Positions 8,495 to 16,839 of a stretch of 64,000 bases of DNA are shown here, in pieces (position 1 is the first letter of the stretch; every line of letters starts with the position of its first letter). The notes beneath the pieces are model-generated. The model worked only from the letters and a program-made list of their open reading frames with translations, was not told where the DNA came from and made no database searches. The stretch is from an uncultured Roseburia sp. (GTDB lineage: Bacteria > Bacillota > Clostridia > Lachnospirales > Lachnospiraceae). The stretch is from assembly GCA_934292805.1 (NCBI GenBank), contig CAKQXQ010000003.1, forward strand, positions 31,181 through 95,180. The letters are read 5' to 3'. A program made the translations under genes and the position numbers.

Positions 8495-9487
8495 TTGCAA
8501 AAGGTTAGTATTATAATTCCGGTTTACAATTCAACTTTATATCTGAGAGAATGTATTGAGAGTATTTTAAAGCAGAGTTATCAGAACTTTGAGATACTTC
8601 TGGTCGATGATGGCTCAACGGATGACAGTCCGGCAATCTGCGACAGGTATGCAGCGGAAGATGAAAGGGTCATAACTATCCACAAAGAGAATGGTGGCAC
8701 ATCGGATGCAAGAAACGTTGGTCTTAGGAAGGCCAGCGGAGATTACATTACCTTTATGGACAATGATGATTACTGGAATGACAGTGAAGCACTTGGGAAT
8801 CTTGTTGCTCTCATAGAGGAGAGCAATCCGGATGTTGTGATGCACACCAACCTGACATTCTGGCAGAATGAGAATAAGATGCTCACACCGAAAGGCTTTG
8901 AGCGGTCACTTGTGTCAGGGAAAAAAAGGGAAGAAGCCGTAGCAAACCTTCTGAAAGGCGGCGTGCTTTCTGTCACTGTATGGACGAAGCTGGTCAGAAC
9001 ATCACTTGTCCGCGAGAAGGATCTTTATTTCAAAAAAGGAATACGCAACGAGGATACTGACTGGATCGCAAGGCTGTTGATATATGCAGAAAAATATGAA
9101 TGGTATGACAAGCCATTCTATGTATACAGAAAAGGACATGAAAGTGCTCAGACAAGCCAGAAGATGCAATATTATATGGTGAATGATCTGAAGAATATCC
9201 TTACAGAGTATGCCGGTTATGCGGAAAACGAACTGAAAGAGTCATATAGAAGAGTTTTCTGTTCGTATCTTGCTTATCCATATGCAGTCTGGATGGGACA
9301 GTCATATCTGGTAGAACAGGATGACAGGATCAAAAGGGACAGGAAAGAGATGAAGAAATACGCTTATCTGCTTTCTTGTGATCTGAATCCGTCAGTACAT
9401 CTGGTGAAGATGGCATACCGGTTACTTGGATTTCACCTGACAGCACGCTTATTAATGATCTATATAAAGAAACTGTATCATTTATAA
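8495..9487 (+). CDS. Family 2 glycosyltransferase
   Basis: The protein has 330 residues from a TTG at 8495. The open frame extends upstream to 8417, but that part overlaps the HPr gene and is not GT2-like, whereas the protein proper begins LQKVSIIIPVYNS. AGAGG lies four to five bases before the TTG. The GT-A fold motifs are present: DDGSTDD (nucleotide binding) and MDNDDYW (metal site). It probably adds one sugar to a lipid-linked or nascent surface polysaccharide on the cytoplasmic side. It opens the polysaccharide locus, eight bases after the HPr gene. Donor and acceptor are unknown. Confidence 0.85.
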   Translation: MQKVSIIIPVYNSTLYLRECIESILKQSYQNFEILLVDDGSTDDSPAICDRYAAEDERVITIHKENGGTSDARNVGLRKASGDYITFMDNDDYWNDSEALGNLVALIEESNPDVVMHTNLTFWQNENKMLTPKGFERSLVSGKKREEAVANLLKGGVLSVTVWTKLVRTSLVREKDLYFKKGIRNEDTDWIARLLIYAEKYEWYDKPFYVYRKGHESAQTSQKMQYYMVNDLKNILTEYAGYAENELKESYRRVFCSYLAYPYAVWMGQSYLVEQDDRIKRDRKEMKKYAYLLSCDLNPSVHLVKMAYRLLGFHLTARLLMIYIKKLYHL

Positions 9488-9535
9488 AGATATCATTTGT
9501 AAAGATACAAAAGAATTACAGGAACGGATGGAAAC

Positions 9536-10714
9536 ATGTCAATGCATTATTGTATTATTTCAGCCCAGTTTTATCCGCACGTAGGAGGAGTGGAGCGTTA
9601 TACGCTCTATCTTGGCAGAAAGCTTATAAAAGCAGGAAATAAAGTTACAATTGTGACATCCAACACCGGAGAGCTTCCGGGAAGAGAGGTGTCAGAAGGC
9701 ATGGAGATCTTACGTCTTCCATGCTATGATCTTCTTGGTGGAAGATACCCGGTTTTTAAAAAGAACCATGAATTTAAGAAAATAGATGCCCTGGTGAAGG
9801 CAGGCAGGTATGATTTTTTTATTATCAATACAAGATTTTACCTTCATTCATTATATGGGGCAAAGCTTGCAAAGAGAATGGGAGTTCCGGCTATTACGAT
9901 AGAGCATGGGACATCACACCTGAGTGTGAACAATCGGTTATTTGATACTTTGGGCGGATGGTATGAACATTTTCTTACTTTTTGCCTGAAACACTATTGT
10001 AAAGATTATTACGGAGTTTCTGAGGCATGTTGTGAATGGAGTGCACACTTTGGGATCCATTCGAAGGGAACGCTTTACAATGCAGTTGAAATTGAAGAAT
10101 TCCGTGAGATTACTTCAAAATCCACGGTGGACTATAGAAGGGATCATCAGATCCCTGCAGATGCAAAAGTGATCACTTTTACCGGAAGACTTATCCCGGA
10201 GAAGGGGATCAGACAGCTTGTGGCTACGGTAAAAAAGATTAACGAAAGCCGTATCGCAGGGAAAGAAGCACCGGTATATTTAATGATCGCAGGGGATGGA
10301 CCATTGAAAGATGTATTGTCAGAGATGGCAGATGCGTATACGATCCTGCTTGGACAGATTGATTTTGAACATGTGGTCATGCTTTTGAACGCATCAGATA
10401 TTTTCTGCCTGCCATCAGATTCGGAAGGATTTCCGACATCGGTACTGGAAGCCGTTGCATGCAGATGCTTTGTACTGACAACTTACCGTGGCGGTGCGAA
10501 AGAACTGATTTTGGATGACAGCTACGGAATTATCGTGAAGGAAAATACAGAAAGAGTAATCCGTGAGAATCTGGAAAAAATACTGGATAATGAAGAATAC
10601 CGTCAGAAGGCAGAAGAAAAAAGCTATGACAGACTGACAAGATATTTTACCTGGGATGCTACGGCAGCAAAGGTAATGCAGATCGCAAAAGAGATGAATG
10701 GAGAGAAAGAATGA
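9536..10714 (+). CDS. Family 4 glycosyltransferase
   Basis: The protein has 392 residues. The N-terminal GT-B domain opens with FYPHVGGVERYTLYLG, a glycine-rich acceptor loop typical of GT4. The C-terminal domain has FTGRLIPEKGI and the donor-binding E-x7-E signature in DSEGFPTSVLEA. The start codon is ATG 9536 with ATG 9542 as an alternative. The stop overlaps the next start as ATGA. It is a cytoplasmic or membrane-associated sugar transferase for the surface polysaccharide. Its specificity is not readable. Confidence 0.88.
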   Translation: MSMHYCIISAQFYPHVGGVERYTLYLGRKLIKAGNKVTIVTSNTGELPGREVSEGMEILRLPCYDLLGGRYPVFKKNHEFKKIDALVKAGRYDFFIINTRFYLHSLYGAKLAKRMGVPAITIEHGTSHLSVNNRLFDTLGGWYEHFLTFCLKHYCKDYYGVSEACCEWSAHFGIHSKGTLYNAVEIEEFREITSKSTVDYRRDHQIPADAKVITFTGRLIPEKGIRQLVATVKKINESRIAGKEAPVYLMIAGDGPLKDVLSEMADAYTILLGQIDFEHVVMLLNASDIFCLPSDSEGFPTSVLEAVACRCFVLTTYRGGAKELILDDSYGIIVKENTERVIRENLEKILDNEEYRQKAEEKSYDRLTRYFTWDATAAKVMQIAKEMNGEKE

Positions 10715-11418
10715 GAACGTTAATAATCATTCCGGCATACAATGAGCAGGATAACATAGAGAGAGTAGTAGATCATCTGACCGAGAACTATCCGCAGTAT
10801 GATTATGTTATTATTAATGATGGCTCTAAGGACCGAACCTCACAGATCTGCCACGAGAAGCATTATAATGTGATCGATCTGCCGGTCAATCTCGGACTTG
10901 CCGGAGGTTTCCAGACAGGTATGAAATACGCATATCAGAACGGATATGACTGTGCAGTACAGTTTGATGCTGACGGACAGCACAGACCGGAATATATCAA
11001 ACCGATGATGGAGAAGATCGCAGAGGGAAATGATATCGTGATCGCATCCCGCTTTGTGACAGAGAAGAAGCCGGCGACTGCGAGAATGCTTGGAAGCCGT
11101 CTGATCTCAGCGGCAATCTGGATGACGACCGGAGCAAAGCTGACAGATCCGACTTCCGGAATGCGGATGTATAACCGGAGACTGATCGAAGTACTGGCAC
11201 TCAATATCAACTTCGGGCCGGAACCGGATACCATCTCCTATCTCCTGAAAATGGGAGCAAAGGTTGATGAGATACAGGCCAAGATGGATGAAAGGATTGC
11301 AGGAGAAAGCTATTTAAATCTTGTCAATTCCGTAAAATACATGGCGAGAATGCTGATCTCCATTGTGCTGATCCAGAATTTCCGCAATAAGAAAAAAGTT
11401 AATTTTAAAGGAGCGTAA
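10711..11418 (+). CDS. GacI-like family 2 glycosyltransferase (polyprenyl-phosphate sugar synthase type)
   Basis: The protein has 235 residues with the dolichol-phosphate-mannose-synthase type motifs PAYNEQDNIE, NDGSKDRT and FDADGQHRPEY. It has no clear membrane helix of its own. It overlaps the upstream GT4 gene by four bases and is followed directly by a DUF2304 gene and a flippase. In group A Streptococcus the same order (gacI, gacJ, gacK) makes undecaprenyl-phosphate-GlcNAc for side chains on polyrhamnose, with GacJ as membrane partner. By analogy this enzyme probably loads a sugar onto undecaprenyl phosphate. Which sugar is unknown. Confidence 0.82.
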   Translation: MRTLIIIPAYNEQDNIERVVDHLTENYPQYDYVIINDGSKDRTSQICHEKHYNVIDLPVNLGLAGGFQTGMKYAYQNGYDCAVQFDADGQHRPEYIKPMMEKIAEGNDIVIASRFVTEKKPATARMLGSRLISAAIWMTTGAKLTDPTSGMRMYNRRLIEVLALNINFGPEPDTISYLLKMGAKVDEIQAKMDERIAGESYLNLVNSVKYMARMLISIVLIQNFRNKKKVNFKGA

Positions 11419-11419
11419 G

Positions 11420-11764
11420 ATGTCTACAGCATTTCGTGTCACACTGATCATTGTATCTGTTTTTGTATTGATCTATATGTGCAAAAAAGTGAAACAGGAA
11501 AAACTTCAGATCGAATATTCTATCTTCTGGACGCTGTTTGCGATCATGCTTGTGATATTCAGCCTGTTTCCACAGATTGCAGACTGGATGGCGGCAGTGG
11601 TGGGAGTTTATTCTACAACGAATTTCATATTCCTGCTGATCATCTTTATTCTGTTACTGAAATGCTTCCAGCTCACGATGGATATTTCCAGGCTGGATAA
11701 CAAGATCAAAGAACTTGTACAGAAAATAGCGATCGATGAGAAAGAGAAAAAGGATTTAAAATAA
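11420..11764 (+). CDS. DUF2304 small membrane protein, GacJ-like partner
   Basis: The protein has 114 residues, close to the 113 of streptococcal GacJ from memory. It has three hydrophobic segments (about 5-20, 35-55, 65-88) and a basic/acidic coiled C-terminus. The segment LQIEYSIFWTLFAIMLVIFS followed by SLF and the TTNFIF region matches the DUF2304 layout. It starts two bases after the stop of the GacI-like gene and ends one base before the flippase start. Family knowledge suggests it anchors and activates the soluble glycosyltransferase. Confidence 0.8.
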   Translation: MSTAFRVTLIIVSVFVLIYMCKKVKQEKLQIEYSIFWTLFAIMLVIFSLFPQIADWMAAVVGVYSTTNFIFLLIIFILLLKCFQLTMDISRLDNKIKELVQKIAIDEKEKKDLK

Positions 11765-13000
11765 ATGAAAGAAACAACAGCAAAGAAGAAGTTCATGTGG
11801 AATATGGCAGGAAGCCTTTGCAATTCCTTATCTTCCATGCTTCTTCTTATCATTGTCAACCGGATCAGCGGAGAGAACAGAGGAGGCTTTTTTGCCCTGG
11901 CATATTCCACAGCACAGCTGCTCTTTTCCGTAGGTGGATTTGAGATTCGACCGGTACAGTCCACAGATATTAAGAACCGGTTTTCTTTTGACCAGTACTT
12001 TACAAGCAGGATGTTAAACTGTTTTGTGATGCTTGTATGTATGATCGGATATATAGTGAGCAACGGATATCATGGGGCAGATGCACTGGCGGTGTTCTGG
12101 ATCCTGTCATACCGTATGGTGGAGGCAGTTGCAGATATATACAGCGGACTGTTCCAGCAGAGAGAACGCATTGATATTTCCGGAAAAGAAATGCTTATGC
12201 GAAGTGGGTTCGCAACGATCATGTTTACCGTGATCCTTGCAGTGACAGATAACCTTTTGTATGCGTCGATGGGACTGACGCTGACTTCGCTTTTGGTGAT
12301 GCTTGTCTATGATCTTCGCATGAAGAAATATTTTGAGCCGGAGAGAGTGAAGCTTACATGGAAAGGAATCGGTGGGATCTATAAAGCATGCTGGCCATTG
12401 TTCATTGCATCATTTATCATGAATTATCTGAATAATGCACCAAAATATGCAATTAATACTTACTACGACGAAACAGTGCAGAACAGTTACAATATACTGT
12501 TTATGCCGGCGTTTGTCATAAACTTATTAAGCCTGTTTGTCTTCCGTCCACTTCTGACAGATCTTGCAAAAGACTGGGAGGGGGATGACAGGAAGGCTTT
12601 TACAGGTATTGTAAAGAAAATGATGGCACTGATCGGCGTACTTACAGCTGCGGCCTGCATCGGTGCGTATCTGCTTGGAATACCGGTGTTATCCCTTATT
12701 TACGGTGTGGATCTTAGCAGCTACAGGTTAGAGCTTGTGGTCGTGATGATCTGCGGAGGGCTGAATGCTTATGTATATTGTCTATATTATGTAGTCACGG
12801 TGACTGGAAAGCAGATTTATCTGCTGGCCGGTTACGGAGTGGGACTGGCAGCGGCAGTCTTATTTGATCCGATTCTGGTGCAAAGAGCAGGGATCATGGG
12901 TGCTGCAGTCTGCTGTACACTGTCGTTTGCATTGGTGTTTGCAGTATTTTTACTGATCACGGCAGTTGTGATACGAAAAAAGAAAACAATTTTAAATTAA
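11765..13000 (+). CDS. Polysaccharide flippase-like membrane protein (GacK-like)
   Basis: The protein has 411 residues and about 12 transmembrane helices. It begins KKKFMWNMAGSLCNSLSSML, the usual start of Wzx/MOP-superfamily flippases, with ENRGGFFALAYSTAQLL after the first helix. ATG 11765 directly abuts the DUF2304 stop; AAGGAT lies just upstream. In the GacI-J-K model it flips the lipid-linked side-chain sugar made by the two preceding gene products. It is distinct from the second flippase at 38841, so two lipid-linked substrates are likely. Confidence 0.85.
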   Translation: MKETTAKKKFMWNMAGSLCNSLSSMLLLIIVNRISGENRGGFFALAYSTAQLLFSVGGFEIRPVQSTDIKNRFSFDQYFTSRMLNCFVMLVCMIGYIVSNGYHGADALAVFWILSYRMVEAVADIYSGLFQQRERIDISGKEMLMRSGFATIMFTVILAVTDNLLYASMGLTLTSLLVMLVYDLRMKKYFEPERVKLTWKGIGGIYKACWPLFIASFIMNYLNNAPKYAINTYYDETVQNSYNILFMPAFVINLLSLFVFRPLLTDLAKDWEGDDRKAFTGIVKKMMALIGVLTAAACIGAYLLGIPVLSLIYGVDLSSYRLELVVVMICGGLNAYVYCLYYVVTVTGKQIYLLAGYGVGLAAAVLFDPILVQRAGIMGAAVCCTLSFALVFAVFLLITAVVIRKKKTILN

Positions 13001-13024
13001 GAGAAGAATAAGAGGAGCAGGAAA

Positions 13025-13891
13025 ATGAGTAAAAAGATTTTAGTAACAGGATGTAACGGACAGCTTGGACGTGCGATCAACAATGAATATGCAGGCTGTG
13101 ATGTAACATTTATCAACACAGACGTCGTAGAAGCAGAAGGTGTTGTTGCATTAGACATTACCAAAGTAGATGAAGTTCTGGCACTTGTCCGCAAGGAGAG
13201 ACCGGATGTCATCATCAACTGTGCTGCACATACGAACGTAGATGCATGCGAACAGCAGTGGGATGCAGCATACCGCATCAATGCATTGGGACCAAGAAAC
13301 CTTGCGATCGCAGCAGAAGAGGTCGGAGCCAAGATGATGCATGTGTCTACAGACTATGTATTTGAAGGAAACGGAACAAGACCATATACAGAGTTCGATG
13401 CTCCGAACCCGGTCAGTGCTTATGGCAAGACCAAGTTAGAGGGCGAGAAGTTCGTGGAGCAGTTTTCCAATCATTTCTTTATCTTCCGTACAGCATGGTT
13501 ATATGGTGATGGAAAGAACTTCGTAAAGACGATGCTCCGCCTGTCTGAGACACACGATGAAGTAAATGTAGTGTGTGACCAGCTTGGATCCCCGACAAGT
13601 GCAGTAGAGCTTGCAAGAGCGATCCATCATTACGAAGGAACAGAGAACTATGGTCTCTATCATGCAACCTGCGAAGGAGATACCAACTGGGCAGAATTTA
13701 CAGAAGAGATCTTCAAACGTGCAGGAAAGACAACCAAAGTCAACCATGTGACAAGCAGACAGTACAAGGAGATGAATCCGGCATCCGCAGACAGACCGGC
13801 TTACTCCATCCTTGACAACTACATGATGCGTCTGGCAGACGGCTACAAGATGGCTGACTGGAAAGATGCTCTGGATGAATACATGAAATAA
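13025..13891 (+). CDS. rfbD: dTDP-4-dehydrorhamnose reductase RmlD
   Basis: The protein has 288 residues, a short-chain dehydrogenase with the nucleotide loop GCNGQLG near the N-terminus, the STDYVFEG segment and the catalytic YGKTK. It reduces dTDP-4-keto-L-rhamnose to dTDP-L-rhamnose, the last step of the pathway. RmlB, RmlA and RmlC genes follow, so the full pathway is present. It is 24 bases after the flippase gene and probably on the same transcript. Confidence 0.95.
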   Translation: MSKKILVTGCNGQLGRAINNEYAGCDVTFINTDVVEAEGVVALDITKVDEVLALVRKERPDVIINCAAHTNVDACEQQWDAAYRINALGPRNLAIAAEEVGAKMMHVSTDYVFEGNGTRPYTEFDAPNPVSAYGKTKLEGEKFVEQFSNHFFIFRTAWLYGDGKNFVKTMLRLSETHDEVNVVCDQLGSPTSAVELARAIHHYEGTENYGLYHATCEGDTNWAEFTEEIFKRAGKTTKVNHVTSRQYKEMNPASADRPAYSILDNYMMRLADGYKMADWKDALDEYMK

Positions 13892-13901
13892 GCTTAAGAA
13901 A

Positions 13902-13932
13902 ATACTAAGAAGCACAAAACTTGTCTTAGTAT
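13902..13932. promoter_or_regulatory. 9-bp inverted repeat overlapping the rfbB -35 box
   Basis: ATACTAAGA (13902-13910) and TCTTAGTAT (13924-13932) are perfect inverted repeats with a 13-base gap. The right half overlaps the -35 hexamer of the rfbB promoter. It may be an operator, or in RNA a weak terminator for rfbD, but no U-tract follows. Confidence 0.45.
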
Positions 13933-13949
13933 ACAAAATATGGTAGAAT
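13921..13949 (+). promoter_or_regulatory. Promoter for rfbB
   Basis: TTGTCT (13921-13926), a 17-base spacer and TAGAAT (13944-13949) lie upstream of rfbB in the largest gap of the rml cluster. This suggests internal transcription of the dTDP-rhamnose genes in addition to read-through. Confidence 0.6.
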
Positions 13950-13984
13950 AATAATTAACTATGAGAAAAAGGGAGGGTCTCTCA

Positions 13985-15070
13985 ATGAGAACATACTTAG
14001 TAACAGGGGGAGCCGGATTTATCGGTTCGAACTACATTCATTACATGTTCCGTAAATATGATAATGAAATCAGAATCATCAACGTGGATGCATTAACTTA
14101 TGCAGGCAACCTGGAGAACTTGAAAGATATCGAGAATAGAGAGAATTACACATTTATCAAAGCAGATGTGACAGACAAGGAAGCGATCATGAAGATCTTC
14201 GAAGAGAATGATATCGACCGTGTCGTACATTTCGCAGCAGAGAGCCATGTAGACAGAAGTATCAAGCATCCGGAAGTATTCGTGAATACGAACGTAATGG
14301 GAACAGCTGTTATGCTCAACTGTGCAAAAGCAGCATGGGAGTTACCGGATGGAAGCTACAAGGAAGGTAAGAAGTTCCTTCATGTTTCTACAGATGAAGT
14401 ATACGGATCTCTTCCAGATGACGGCGTAAGCTTCTTCTATGAGACAACTCCATATCAGCCACACAGCCCATACTCTGCAAGTAAGGCATCTTCTGATATG
14501 TTAGTAAAATCCTATATTGACACATACCATTTCCCGGCGAACATCACAAACACATCCAACAACTATGGCCCTTACCAGTTCCCGGAGAAATTAATTCCAC
14601 TTATCATCAACAATGCATTACAGGGAAAAGAACTTCCAGTATATGGTGATGGATTAAATATCCGTGACTGGTTATATGTAGATGATCATGCCAAGGGAAT
14701 CGATATGGTTCAGGAACTTGGAAGACTTGGTGAGTCTTACAACATCGGTGGACACAATGAGAAGCGTAACATTGAGATCATCAACATCATCATCGAGACA
14801 CTTCGGGAGATCTTACCGGACAGTGATCCTAGAAAAGCAAATGTAAGCAAAGACCTGATCACATATGTAGCTGACCGTAAGGGACATGACCGCAGATATG
14901 CGATCGCACCTGATAAGATCAAAGCTGAGATCGGCTGGGAGCCTGAGACCATGTTCAAAGATGGTATCAAGTTAACGATCGCATGGTACTTAGAGCATAT
15001 GGACTGGATGGCAAATGTAACAAGTGGCGATTACCAGAAATACTACGAGGATATGTACTCAGACAGATAA
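13985..15070 (+). CDS. rfbB: dTDP-glucose 4,6-dehydratase RmlB
   Basis: The protein has 361 residues from ATG 13985, preceded by GGGAGGG. An in-frame ATG at 13961 would put the ribosome site inside the gene. It has an extended short-chain dehydrogenase fold: GGAGFIGSN, HFAAESHVDRS, VSTDEVYGS with catalytic Asp-Glu, YSASK with Tyr and Lys, and NIRDWLYVDDH. It converts dTDP-glucose to dTDP-4-keto-6-deoxyglucose, the second step toward dTDP-L-rhamnose. A strong terminator follows. Confidence 0.97.
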   Translation: MRTYLVTGGAGFIGSNYIHYMFRKYDNEIRIINVDALTYAGNLENLKDIENRENYTFIKADVTDKEAIMKIFEENDIDRVVHFAAESHVDRSIKHPEVFVNTNVMGTAVMLNCAKAAWELPDGSYKEGKKFLHVSTDEVYGSLPDDGVSFFYETTPYQPHSPYSASKASSDMLVKSYIDTYHFPANITNTSNNYGPYQFPEKLIPLIINNALQGKELPVYGDGLNIRDWLYVDDHAKGIDMVQELGRLGESYNIGGHNEKRNIEIINIIIETLREILPDSDPRKANVSKDLITYVADRKGHDRRYAIAPDKIKAEIGWEPETMFKDGIKLTIAWYLEHMDWMANVTSGDYQKYYEDMYSDR

Positions 15071-15083
15071 TAAGGCACAAAAT

Positions 15084-15132
15084 AGCAGTATCGTCCGGAA
15101 AGGTCGGACGATACTGCTTGTTTGCGTTTTTA
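15084..15132 (+). terminator. Rho-independent terminator after rfbB
   Basis: A perfect 14-bp stem (15084-15097 with 15105-15118, AGCAGTATCGTCCG) has a 7-base loop and is followed by TGTTTGCGTTTTT. This should end much of the rfbB transcript, although rfbA on the same strand shows no clear promoter of its own in the 145-base gap. Confidence 0.8.
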
Positions 15133-15215
15133 AAGAAGGCAGTTTTTGAACAAAAAACAGCAGAAACAGCCTGATAACTTTTATGGACAATTTTTAAAAG
15201 AGAGAGGAATCACGA

Positions 15216-16094
15216 ATGAAAGGTATTATTTTAGCCGGAGGATCCGGAACACGTTTATATCCACTGACCAAAGCTATTTCCAAACAGATCATGCCTGTTT
15301 ATGATAAACCGATGATCTACTATCCATTATCCACACTGATGCTTGCAGGTATCCGTGAAGTACTGATCATCTCCACACCGAGAGACCTTCCGGTATTTGA
15401 GGAGCTTTTAGGAGACGGATCACAGCTTGGAATGAGGTTTGAATATGCGATCCAGGAACAGCCAAGAGGACTGGCAGATGCATTCATCATCGGCGAAGAA
15501 TTCATTGGCAAGGATGCAGTGGCACTGGTACTCGGAGATAACATTTTCTACGGACAGAGCTTTTCAAAAGTTTTAAGAAGTGCTGCAGAGCGTACAGAGA
15601 ATGAAGCGGGAGCAACGATTTTCGGATATTATGTAAGAGATCCGAGAGAATATGGTGTTGTTGAGTTCGATGAGAACGGCAAAGCATTATCCATCGAGGA
15701 GAAACCGGAGAATCCAAAGTCAAACTACGCAGTACCGGGTCTTTACTTCTATGACAATGATGTTGTAGAGATCGCCAAGAATGTAAAACCATCTGCAAGA
15801 GGTGAGATCGAGATCACAAGCGTGAACAACGAATACTTGAACAGAGGAACCTTAAATGTTGAGACACTCGGAAGAGGTTTCGCATGGTTAGATACCGGAA
15901 ATCACGACATGCTCCTTGCAGCAGCTGATTTTGTATCTGCTTTCCAGAAACGTCAGGGATTATATATCTCCTGTATCGAAGAGATCGCTTACAAACGCGG
16001 ATTCATCGATAAAGAGCAGCTTATTAAGCTTGCACAGCCATTACTTAAAACAGATTATGGCAAATACCTGATGGAGATCGCAGAGGGCTTATAA
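15216..16094 (+). CDS. rfbA: Glucose-1-phosphate thymidylyltransferase RmlA
   Basis: The protein has 292 residues with the nucleotidyltransferase signature LAGGSGTRLYPLT at the N-terminus, then KQIMPVYDKPM and the sugar and metal binding segments LGDNIFYG and LDTGNHDML. It makes dTDP-glucose from glucose-1-phosphate and dTTP, the first step of dTDP-L-rhamnose synthesis. The strong ribosome site AGAGAGGAA is upstream. The gap after it contains two 10-bp direct repeats, ATTATAAGAG at 16105 and 16122. Confidence 0.97.
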   Translation: MKGIILAGGSGTRLYPLTKAISKQIMPVYDKPMIYYPLSTLMLAGIREVLIISTPRDLPVFEELLGDGSQLGMRFEYAIQEQPRGLADAFIIGEEFIGKDAVALVLGDNIFYGQSFSKVLRSAAERTENEAGATIFGYYVRDPREYGVVEFDENGKALSIEEKPENPKSNYAVPGLYFYDNDVVEIAKNVKPSARGEIEITSVNNEYLNRGTLNVETLGRGFAWLDTGNHDMLLAAADFVSAFQKRQGLYISCIEEIAYKRGFIDKEQLIKLAQPLLKTDYGKYLMEIAEGL

Positions 16095-16173
16095 AAGAAG
16101 AAGTATTATAAGAGAAGTGGCATTATAAGAGCAGAAGTGACAACGGCATAAGTTAGAAACGAGGAATTGAGAA

Positions 16174-16749
16174 ATGGGAAAAATAAAAGTAACAGATAAC
16201 TGCAACGGAATTGCAGGATTAAAAGTGATCGAGCCAACCGTATTCGGGGATGCCCGCGGATATTTCATGGAGACATATAACTACAATGATTTCAAGGAAG
16301 CAGGAATTGACTGCGAGTTCGTACAGGACAATCAGTCTGCATCCAAAAAGGGTGTATTACGTGGACTGCATTTCCAGATCAACTATCCTCAGGACAAGTT
16401 AGTCCGTGTAGTAAACGGCGAAGTATTCGACGTTGCAGTAGATTTAAGAGAAGGATCAGAGACTTTCGGAAAATGGTTCGGAGTTACTCTGTCTGCTGAG
16501 AATAAGAAACAGTTCTTTATCCCGAAGGGATTCGCACATGGATTTATCGTATTATCTGATTATGCAGAATTCTGCTACAAAGTGACTGATTTCTATCATC
16601 CGAATGATGAAGGCGGACTTTTATGGAAAGATCCAAAGATCGGTGTAGAATGGCCGATGCCGGAAGGAATGACAGAGGAAGACCTGATTTTATCTGATAA
16701 GGATAAAGTATGGGACGGAATCGACGCATATGTTGCTGCACGCAGATAA
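16174..16749 (+). CDS. rfbC: dTDP-4-dehydrorhamnose 3,5-epimerase RmlC
   Basis: The protein has 191 residues with the cupin-type RmlC motifs: FGDARGYFMETYN, VQDNQSASKKGVLRGLHFQ with the catalytic His, and FFIPKGFAHGF. It epimerises C3 and C5 of dTDP-4-keto-6-deoxyglucose. With rfbA, rfbB and rfbD it completes dTDP-L-rhamnose synthesis. A GC-rich hairpin follows the stop. Confidence 0.97.
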   Translation: MGKIKVTDNCNGIAGLKVIEPTVFGDARGYFMETYNYNDFKEAGIDCEFVQDNQSASKKGVLRGLHFQINYPQDKLVRVVNGEVFDVAVDLREGSETFGKWFGVTLSAENKKQFFIPKGFAHGFIVLSDYAEFCYKVTDFYHPNDEGGLLWKDPKIGVEWPMPEGMTEEDLILSDKDKVWDGIDAYVAARR

Positions 16750-16771
16750 GTGTCAATCCACACAGGAAAGC

Positions 16772-16805
16772 AGCTGCCTGCAAAAGCATGCAGGCAGCTT
16801 TATAA
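16772..16805 (+). terminator. Hairpin after rfbC, probable partial terminator
   Basis: AGCTGCCTGC (16772-16781) pairs perfectly with GCAGGCAGCT (16790-16799) across an 8-base loop, followed by TTATAAAA. The weak U-tract suggests partial termination, allowing some read-through to the exporter genes. Its presence also argues that the exporter permease does not start upstream of it. Confidence 0.6.
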
Positions 16806-16839
16806 AATGACAGTAAAGGAAGAAGGAACAGGAAAACGT

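Noticed and set aside
16105..16131. Two 10-bp direct repeats ATTATAAGAG between rfbA and rfbC
   Set aside because: Only two copies 17 bases apart; too short to call a CRISPR, an element or a regulatory array.
16750..16839. N-terminal extension of the ABC permease from 16750
   Set aside because: This stretch is the rfbC terminator-like hairpin and encodes nothing like the family; ATG 16840 has a proper ribosome site.
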